12,673 nt of DNA, taken from contig JAJQBF010000191.1 in the NCBI GenBank assembly GCA_021203425.1, positions 1-12,673 of the forward strand. The letters run 5' to 3'. The notes under the pieces were generated by a model. That model saw nothing but the letters and a program-made list of their open reading frames with translations. It was not told the DNA's origin and did no database searches. Origin of the DNA: Clostridiales bacterium (GTDB lineage Bacteria > Bacillota > Clostridia > Lachnospirales > CAG-274). Position 1 is the first letter of the stretch; each line of letters starts with the position of its first letter. Shown here piece by piece: positions 6,929-12,673 of the stretch. Both the position numbers and the translations under genes were made by a program.

Positions 6929-8059
6929 ATGTTAAAATTCAAAAAATTATCCGCTTTGACATTGGCTTTTATTTTAATCCTTTCGACAGTAACAGGCTGC
7001 GGAAGTACAAGCCCGGGCGAAACTGTTTCGGTAAGAGAAGTTACAACAGAAGAAACGGAAACATCAGCCGACAGTTCTCTTGTAATAGCAGAACAGGGAA
7101 TTTTCAGTGCCGGAGGAATTACGGTTACTTCCGAAGGTACATTTGACCCAGCAAATCAATGGGAAGAAACAGGAGCAGGTCAGACTGCCCATGTTGACCA
7201 CGCAAATGTTCTCTATCAAATTCCCGAAAACGATACGGAGCTGCCTATGGTATTTCTTCACGGCTACGGTCAGTCAAGAATGGGTTGGATGACCACTCCC
7301 GACGGAAGAGAGGGCTGGTCTGATATGTTTTTGAGAAAGGGTCACAGTGCTTGGCTTATAGACGAACCCCGCAGAGGTGAAGCCGGAGCAACCTCCGTCA
7401 GCGGCGATATAAGTACGAAAACTCTTGACCAAAGATGGTATACACAATTCAGAATAGGAAAATGGGTTGACGGAAAGTCAGAAGCCTATGAAGGCTCACA
7501 GTTTCCCAATGATGATGAATCTTTAGACCAGTTTTTCCGCCAAATGACACCCGATACGGGAATGACCTCCGATATGGGTGCAGATTATGACGGTGAAATG
7601 GTGGCGGAAGCTGTTGCGGCGGCAATAGATGAGGTTTACGAAAGAACAGGGAAAAACTCAATTCTTGTTACCCACTCACAGGGCGGAAGAGCCGGCTGGC
7701 TTGCAGCAAAATATACTGACCATATTGCTTCCATAATAGCCATAGAGCCGGGAAGCGGTGCGGAAGCAGGAACAGAGGAATACAACGCAATGCTTGAAAA
7801 AGGCATTTCAGCGGCAATTTATTTCGGCGACTACATCGACAACGGCGACCATGAAATTCAGGCAACAGCCGCTTGGCAGGGAATGCGTCAGACAAGCTAT
7901 GACTTTGCCGAAGCCTACGCAGCAGACGGAGAAACGGCAGAGGTTATCGACCTTCCCAAAGAGGGCATAACGGGCAACGACCACTTTATATTCCAGGATT
8001 TAAACAATGACGTTGTTGCAGACCATGTTGAAAACTGGATAAAGGAAAATGTACATTAA
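6929..8059 (+). CDS. Esterase-713-like alpha/beta hydrolase lipoprotein
   Basis: This is a predicted surface lipoprotein of 376 residues. A signal peptide ends in VTGC with lipidated Cys24, followed by a Ser/Thr/Glu-rich linker to about residue 50. The hydrolase domain has the oxyanion loop HGYGQS (111-116) and WMTTPDGREGWSD, which are typical of the esterase 713 group. The nucleophile is Ser250 in THSQGG. The likely acid is Glu273 in AIEPG, since this group uses Glu after strand 6 where most alpha/beta hydrolases have Asp. The likely catalytic base is His352 in GNDHF. An AAGGAG site precedes the ATG. It lies 18 bases after the CMD gene and 15 before the cupin-esterase, so two different esterase folds are encoded side by side. 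It probably cleaves a small ester outside the membrane; the substrate is unknown. Confidence 0.88.
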   Translation: MLKFKKLSALTLAFILILSTVTGCGSTSPGETVSVREVTTEETETSADSSLVIAEQGIFSAGGITVTSEGTFDPANQWEETGAGQTAHVDHANVLYQIPENDTELPMVFLHGYGQSRMGWMTTPDGREGWSDMFLRKGHSAWLIDEPRRGEAGATSVSGDISTKTLDQRWYTQFRIGKWVDGKSEAYEGSQFPNDDESLDQFFRQMTPDTGMTSDMGADYDGEMVAEAVAAAIDEVYERTGKNSILVTHSQGGRAGWLAAKYTDHIASIIAIEPGSGAEAGTEEYNAMLEKGISAAIYFGDYIDNGDHEIQATAAWQGMRQTSYDFAEAYAADGETAEVIDLPKEGITGNDHFIFQDLNNDVVADHVENWIKENVH

Positions 8060-8074
8060 AGGAGGCTTGAACCT

Positions 8075-10879
8075 ATGAAAAAAAGCATATCTTTTGTTTT
8101 GATATTTACATTGCTTTTGTCGGCCTGCTTTGCCGGAGTAATTACGGCAAGTGAAACGGCGGCCGATACGGAAAAAACAACAATTACAATACAAATAGGC
8201 AGTAATGTTATGAATGTAAACGGAAAGGAAACCCCTGTTGATGAGGAAGGAGCTGTTCCCGTTGTTGTAAACGGCAGTACGGTTTTGCCTGTTAAGGGCT
8301 TTGTTGAAGCCGTAGGCGGAGAATATAATCAAAGCGGAGAAACCGTTGAAATTACATACGGCGGAACGGAAATCACAATAAATTCGGTCAGCGGAAAAGC
8401 GGCTGTAAACGGTGAAGAAACAAGTCTTGACACAGAACCGCAGACAATAGAGGGCAGTCTTTATTTGCCGTTAAGGTTTACAACCGAAAATATGGGTTAT
8501 TCGGTTATTTGGACAGCAGACAGCAGAACAATAACGGTTATAGATGCAGACACTATTGAAAATGTATTTGCAAAAGGCGACTTAAACCCGGCGGCAGATT
8601 ATTTTACGGGTGTATCTTATGTAAACTGGCTCAGCTCATATGACGAAACAATGAAAATTCCCGCTTTCGGTCAGGTTACCTTTGAACCCTGTACAAGAAC
8701 CGACTGGCATACCCATGACGGTGGACAAATTCTTCTTGTAACAGAGGGCGTAGGCGTGTTTGAGATGGAAGGCGAAACGGCAAGGCTTATGTAGGCAGGA
8801 GACGTTATTTTAATTCCTCCCGGAAAAAGACATTTTCACTCAGCCATAAATGACAGTTGGTTTGCTCATATTGCTTTGGGAGTAAACCCCGGTGCAGGCT
8901 CAACAAACTGGTTTGAAAAGGTAACGGACGATGAATATTATGCTGCTGTTTCAACTGCAAGAGAAAACGGTACAATCAGAGAACAGAGTGAAACAATGTT
9001 CCCCAAAGGAGAGGTTTATACTGCCGAGGGATATGCAGGCACTGTTTACAAAAATAACCTTGTGGAATATGAAGATATTTTCAACTGCCCCGAAGTAAAC
9101 AACTACACTCTTGAAGCCGGAGCAAGAACAGCTTGGCACTCTCACGAGGGCGGTCAACTCATTGTTGTTACAAACGGAACGGGAATTTATCAGGAGGAAG
9201 GCAGCGAAGCCCGAATCATAAAAGCCGGAGATGTAATTGTTTCAGAACCGGGAGTAACCCATTGGCACGGAGCAGCAGACAGTGAATTTGCTTACATTGC
9301 CGTAAACGGTAACCCCGGAAATGACAGCATAACATGGGGAGATGATGTTTCAGATGATGAATACAATTCCGCATTGGGAAGTGAAAGCACATCTGCTGTT
9401 GTAAATACAGAAGCCGGAGCAGTTGAGGGCTATATTAACAACGGAATTTATACCTACCATGGCATACCCTATGCCGAAGCGGAAGAGAGATTTGTGCCTG
9501 CCCAAAAGGTGACACCTTGGGAGGGTATAAGAGAAGCCAAAGACTACGGTCCTATTGCTCCCCAAACAGGCTCAGGCTCTCACGAAATGGACGAAAACTG
9601 TCAAAACTTAAATGTATGGACACCGGGTATAAACGATAATGAAAAACGTCCCATAATGGTTTGGCTTCACGGTGGCGGCTTTTCCACAGGCTCGTCAATA
9701 GATATGCCTTCCTATGACGGCGAAAATTTAAGCAAAAAAGGCGATGTGGTTGTTGTTTCAATAAATCACAGGCTCAATGTTTTGGGACATTTGGATTTAT
9801 CGGCTTACGGAGAAAAATATAAATATTCCGCAAACATGGGCTTAACAGATATGGTTGCCGCACTTCAATGGATACAGGATAATATTGAACAGTTCGGCGG
9901 CGACCCGAATAATGTAACTGTTTTCGGCGAATCCGGCGGCGGAGCAAAGGTTTTGGCACTTATGACCTCTCTCTATGCAAAAGGACTTTTCCACAAAGGC
10001 ATTGTTGAAAGCGGCGCAACGGAAAATATGGGTGCAAAATTCATTTCATTAGACGTAAGCAGACGATTAACTGAAATAATTTTAGACGAGCTTGATATTT
10101 CAGAGGATAACATAGAAGTCCTTCAGACAATCTCCTATGATGAGCTTGCCGCAGTTTCCGATAAAGCCTTGATTTTGGCAGCTGAGGAAATGGGTATTTA
10201 TGAAGAATTTGTAGATGGCTATTCTCTTTTGTGGGAGCCTGTTGTAGACGGCGATTATCTGCCCACAAGTCCCGTAACCGAGGACGGCTTTGCCGAGGCA
10301 GGTTATGACATACCCTTGCTTATAGGTTCAAACTTAAATGAATGGACTGTATTTAACGGCGGCTTAGCCGATTCCGATGAGGAAATGAGCGAAGAAGAGC
10401 TTAATGCAAAAATGACTGAAAAATACGGGGACAAAGCGGAAGAAGTTAAAGAAGTCTTTGCAAAGGCATATCCCAACGAATCCGACACTGGCGCTCTTTA
10501 TATCGACTCTACTCTTATACGTCTGCCTATATTAAAGCTGACAGCCCATAAAGCAGACCAAAATGGCGCACCTGTTTATTCATATGTATTTACATGGGGA
10601 ACATCTTACCATACGGCGGAAATACCTTTTGTGTTCAATAATATAGATAAGGCAGATGTCAGCGGCGACATAAACGAAGCTTACGCACTGTCGGATATTA
10701 TGAGCGATGCTTGGATTAATTTTGCCAAAACAGGCGACCCCAACGGTGAAAGCCTTCCTACTTGGGAGCCTTATACACGAAGCGGCGGAGCGACAATGAT
10801 TTTCGATAATGAAGCCTATTTGGCACATAACCACGATAAAGAGCTTATGTCGGTTCTTGCTCCCGACTATGTTTATTGA
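8075..10879 (+). pseudogene. Surface lipoprotein: stalk domain, two cupins and type-B carboxylesterase, with in-frame TAG
   Basis: Read through one TAG (codon 240, 8792-8794), this is a 934-codon protein. A signal peptide has lipobox LSAC with Cys18. Residues about 35-157 form a copper-amine-oxidase-N-like stalk with its paired motif (VLPVKGFVEAVGG, then LYLPLRFTTENMG). The stalk name does not imply copper or amine oxidase activity. Cupin 1 (about 185-265) has His212, His214, Gln218 and His253/His255 as candidate metal ligands. Cupin 2 (about 325-412) has the matching His355, His357, Gln361 and His396/His398. The carboxylesterase (about 442-934) has nucleophile Ser620 in GESGGG, oxyanion HGGGF, acid Glu756 and base His846 in YHTAEIPFVF. 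The TAG cuts cupin 1 just before AGDVILIPPG. Cupin 2 has Lys at this point; relatives often have Gln. The frame is otherwise intact for over 2 kb. If TAG stops translation, only a stalk and half a cupin are made, and no ribosome binding site allows a restart. Confidence 0.85.
8792..8794 (+). other. In-frame TAG inside the first cupin domain
   Basis: The sequence reads ATG TAG GCA GGA GAC, giving LM-stop-AGDV. The cupin core continues in the same frame on both sides. No frameshift is involved, only one codon. A C to T change in CAG or an A to T change in AAG would explain it. Confidence 0.9.
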
Positions 10880-10897
10880 CAAAGGAGTGATTAGACT

Positions 10898-11927
10898 ATG
10901 AAAAAAATAATATCCCTTTTTATGGCTGTAATCCTTGTTTTTTCCTTGACAGCCTGTGCAGCAGCAGAGGAAAACAGTGATAATTCAGAAGATTTTACCC
11001 TTACCTTGCAGATTAACAGCAGCATTATGACCGTAAATGAAGCCGAAAGCGAAATAGACGCTCCGCCTGTTATAGTCGAGGGAAGAACCCTTGTTCCCAT
11101 AAGGACAATAATCGAAGCTATGGGCGGAAGTGTTGAGTGGAATGATGAAACGAAAACAGCTGTTCTTAACTACAATAACAATGTAATTGAACTGACTGTT
11201 GACAGCAACACCGCATATTTTAACGGAACGGCAAATGAACTTGATACGGCTCCGGCTGTTGTAAGCGGAAGGACAATGCTGCCCATAAGATTTATTGCGG
11301 AAAGCTTTGAGTTTGATGTTGACTGGGACAGCGAAAGTCAGACTATTACAATTACAAAATCCTATGAAATCACAGACACAGCGGAAACGGCAGAAGCCGC
11401 AGAAACGGAAGAAGCTAATACAGAAGATGAAAACACAGCCGGCAATGTTTTAATTGTATATTTTTCCGCAACGGGAACAACCGAAAAGGCGGCAAATATA
11501 CTTTCAGATGTTTTAAATGCAAATTTGTTTGAAATAGAGCCTACCGACCCCTATACAGACGATGATTTAAACTATACTGACGAAAGACAGCAGAGTATGT
11601 CTTGAACACGATGATGAAAGCCTGAGAGATGTTGAGCTTTCTTCTTATGAACTTGAAAACTGGGAAGAATATGACACAGTGTTTATAGGCTATCCCATAT
11701 GGTGGGGAATTGCCGCATGGCCCGTAAGCAGCTTTGTTTCGGCAAATGATTTTACGGACAAAACCGTCATACCCTTCTGCACATCAGCCTCTTCCGGCTT
11801 GGGCGAGAGCGGTCAGCTTTTAGAAGAAGCGGCAGGCAGCGGAAACTGGTTTGATGGCAGACGTTTTAATTCGGCTGTTTCGGAAGATGATGTAACAGAG
11901 TGGATAAATGAATTAGGCATACAATAA
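10898..11927 (+). pseudogene. Lipid-anchored stalk-flavodoxin protein with a one-base frameshift
   Basis: The first frame (10898-11605) encodes a signal peptide with lipobox LTAC (Cys20). A copper-amine-oxidase-N-like stalk follows (about 33-153), with two clear motifs (EGRTLVPIRTIIEAMGG and SGRTMLPIRFIAE). An Ala/Glu/Thr-rich linker (about 158-181) leads to a flavodoxin start, VLIVYFSATGTTEKAA, the FMN phosphate loop. That frame ends at TGA 11603-11605. The rest of the flavodoxin continues in the +1 frame to TAA 11925-11927: CLEHDDESLRDVEL, then FIGYPIWWGIAAWPV and PFCTSASSGLGESG. Removing one A from the AAA at 11583-11585 restores DEDSRVCLEHDDES, which fits the family. The repaired protein would be about 342 residues. 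A flavodoxin outside the membrane is unusual, since most are cytoplasmic. It follows the cupin-esterase by 18 bases and shares its stalk type. The lesion may be real or a sequencing error. Confidence 0.87.
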
Positions 11928-11990
11928 ATATAACTTATAGAATTTTAAACGGCAAATTTGACATACTTTTACAAGTCAGGAGGAATTTAA

Positions 11991-12521
11991 GTGGCTAAAC
12001 TTACAGCATATTATTCAAGAGCCGGAGAAAATTATTTTGCGGGAGAATATCGTCATTTAAACGTAGGAAATACAGAAAAGGCAGCAAAAATGATTGCTAA
12101 AATAACAGGTTCGGATATTTTCAGAATAGAGCAGAAAATATCATATTCGTCTGAATATTCTGTCTGTGTAAATCAGGCTCAGGAGGACTTGCGGAATAAC
12201 GCAAGACCTGAGCTTGTGTCATTACCTGCTTACATAAATAAATATGATGAGATATATTTGGGCTATCCTATTAATTGGCGAAATATGCCTATGGCTGTAT
12301 ATACCTTTTTGGAAAGCTTTAACTGGGAAGGCAAGAAAATTCACCCATTCTGTACCCATGAGGGAAGCGGCTTTTCCGACACAGTAAAAGAACTTAAACG
12401 TGTTTGTAAAGAAGCAAAAATTACAGAAGACTTGGCGATTTACGGAAGCTATATTGACAATGCCGAAACCGAAATAAAAAAATGGCTTTCGTCTAATTTT
12501 TTAACCCGAATAGCCGTTTAA
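11991..12521 (+). CDS. Cytoplasmic flavodoxin-like protein, GTG start
   Basis: This 176-residue flavodoxin-fold protein has no signal peptide and presumably carries FMN for electron transfer in the cytoplasm. The N-terminal strand and phosphate loop read LTAYYSRAGENYF, with a longer insert before NTEKAAKMIAK than in the usual S-x-T-G-x-T loop. Later strands are EIYLGYPINW (flavin contact) and IHPFCTHEGSGF. AGGAGGA (11978-11984) lies six bases before GTG 11991, and no ATG fits better. It resembles the flavodoxin half of the preceding lipoprotein (GYPIWW versus GYPINW, PFCT in both), so the locus has an inside and an outside version. The 63-base gap before it is larger than those in the core operon, and no clear promoter is visible there. 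Confidence 0.88.
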   Translation: MAKLTAYYSRAGENYFAGEYRHLNVGNTEKAAKMIAKITGSDIFRIEQKISYSSEYSVCVNQAQEDLRNNARPELVSLPAYINKYDEIYLGYPINWRNMPMAVYTFLESFNWEGKKIHPFCTHEGSGFSDTVKELKRVCKEAKITEDLAIYGSYIDNAETEIKKWLSSNFLTRIAV

Positions 12522-12583
12522 TATAAGACTTTCATTTATAAACAAACACCAACTGTTTTCTGCATATAAAGGCGGTGAATTTA

Positions 12584-12673
12584 ATGACAACAATTTTTAT
12601 TATATTTGCGGTTATGTTAATAATTGCTTCCGTAGTATATAGTTGTATTATTATATCAAATAAAGTACAAGAA
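12584..12673 (+). CDS. Start of a small membrane protein, cut by the window edge
   Basis: Thirty codons are visible from ATG 12584, preceded by an AAAGGCGGTGA ribosome binding site (12568-12578). The peptide begins TTIFIIFAVMLIIASVVYS, a single hydrophobic helix of about 20 residues, then IIISNKVQE, where the window ends in frame. It could be a small membrane protein or the anchor of a larger one. It lies 62 bases after the flavodoxin on the same strand. Function cannot be assigned. Confidence 0.6.
   Translation, partial: MTTIFIIFAVMLIIASVVYSCIIISNKVQE

Noticed and set aside
8876..10879. Separate cupin-esterase gene starting at TTG 8876
   Set aside because: There is no ribosome binding site, the start falls inside the first cupin, and the upstream frame encodes the missing half of that domain. 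It is better read as one interrupted gene.
11600..11606. Programmed +1 frameshift at TCT TGA in the flavodoxin gene, as in prfB
   Set aside because: The shift would give the right downstream frame, but there is no upstream stimulating Shine-Dalgarno-like element and Ser UCU to CUU re-pairing is poor. The extra A at 11583-11585 restores the expected family sequence better.
11958..11963. TTGACA -35 before the last flavodoxin gene
   Set aside because: No -10 element lies 15-19 bases downstream; that position is the ribosome binding site.
1..12673. Intrinsic terminators, tRNA or rRNA genes, CRISPR arrays, insertion sequences
   Set aside because: None was seen: no GC-rich hairpin followed by a T run, no cloverleaf, no regularly spaced repeats and no transposase.

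Overview
The window looks like chromosomal DNA from a low-to-moderate GC Clostridia-type Bacillota. The signs are strong AGGAGG ribosome binding sites, heavy AGA (Arg) and ATA (Ile) codon use, mostly TAA stops, lipoprotein signal peptides of Gram-positive style, and copper-amine-oxidase-N-like stalk domains, which are common on Clostridia surface proteins. No species can be named from the sequence alone.

Layout. A LysR-type regulator (925-95, minus strand) diverges from a long plus-strand run that reaches the right edge. The run encodes: an aldo/keto reductase (AKR, COG0656 type, 1095-1946); an EFR1-type flavodoxin/2[4Fe-4S] protein (2017-2787); a second LysR regulator (2823-3716); a YqhD/BdhA-like iron-type alcohol dehydrogenase with a TTG start (3852-5027); a second AKR (COG0667 type, 5046-6047); an exported tandem carboxymuconolactone decarboxylase (CMD)-fold protein (6068-6910); an esterase-713-like lipoprotein (6929-8059); a stalk-cupin-cupin-carboxylesterase lipoprotein (8075-10879, one in-frame TAG); a stalk-flavodoxin lipoprotein (10898-11927, one frameshift); a cytoplasmic flavodoxin-like protein (11991-12521); and the start of a small membrane protein cut by the edge (12584-12673). 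From the alcohol dehydrogenase to the stalk-flavodoxin the gaps are only 15-20 bases, so these six genes are probably one transcript.

How the genes may work together (inference). The locus has a cytoplasmic carbonyl-reducing and electron-transfer arm (two AKRs, alcohol dehydrogenase, EFR1 protein, flavodoxin) and an exported arm (CMD-fold protein, two esterases, a bicupin, a lipid-anchored flavodoxin). Two LysR proteins could sense a ligand. A plausible role is outside hydrolysis or modification of an ester or reactive carbonyl compound, followed by reduction inside. The substrate is unknown.

Most notable: three of the eleven complete genes are interrupted by a single lesion each while the rest of each frame is intact. 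Two lesions are in-frame TAG codons, at positions where glutamine (or lysine) would fit. TAG is never used as a terminal stop in the window (nine TAA, two TGA). Recent decay, sequence error and UAG readthrough or recoding are all open. The third lesion is an apparent extra A in a short A run, which favours decay or error for that gene.
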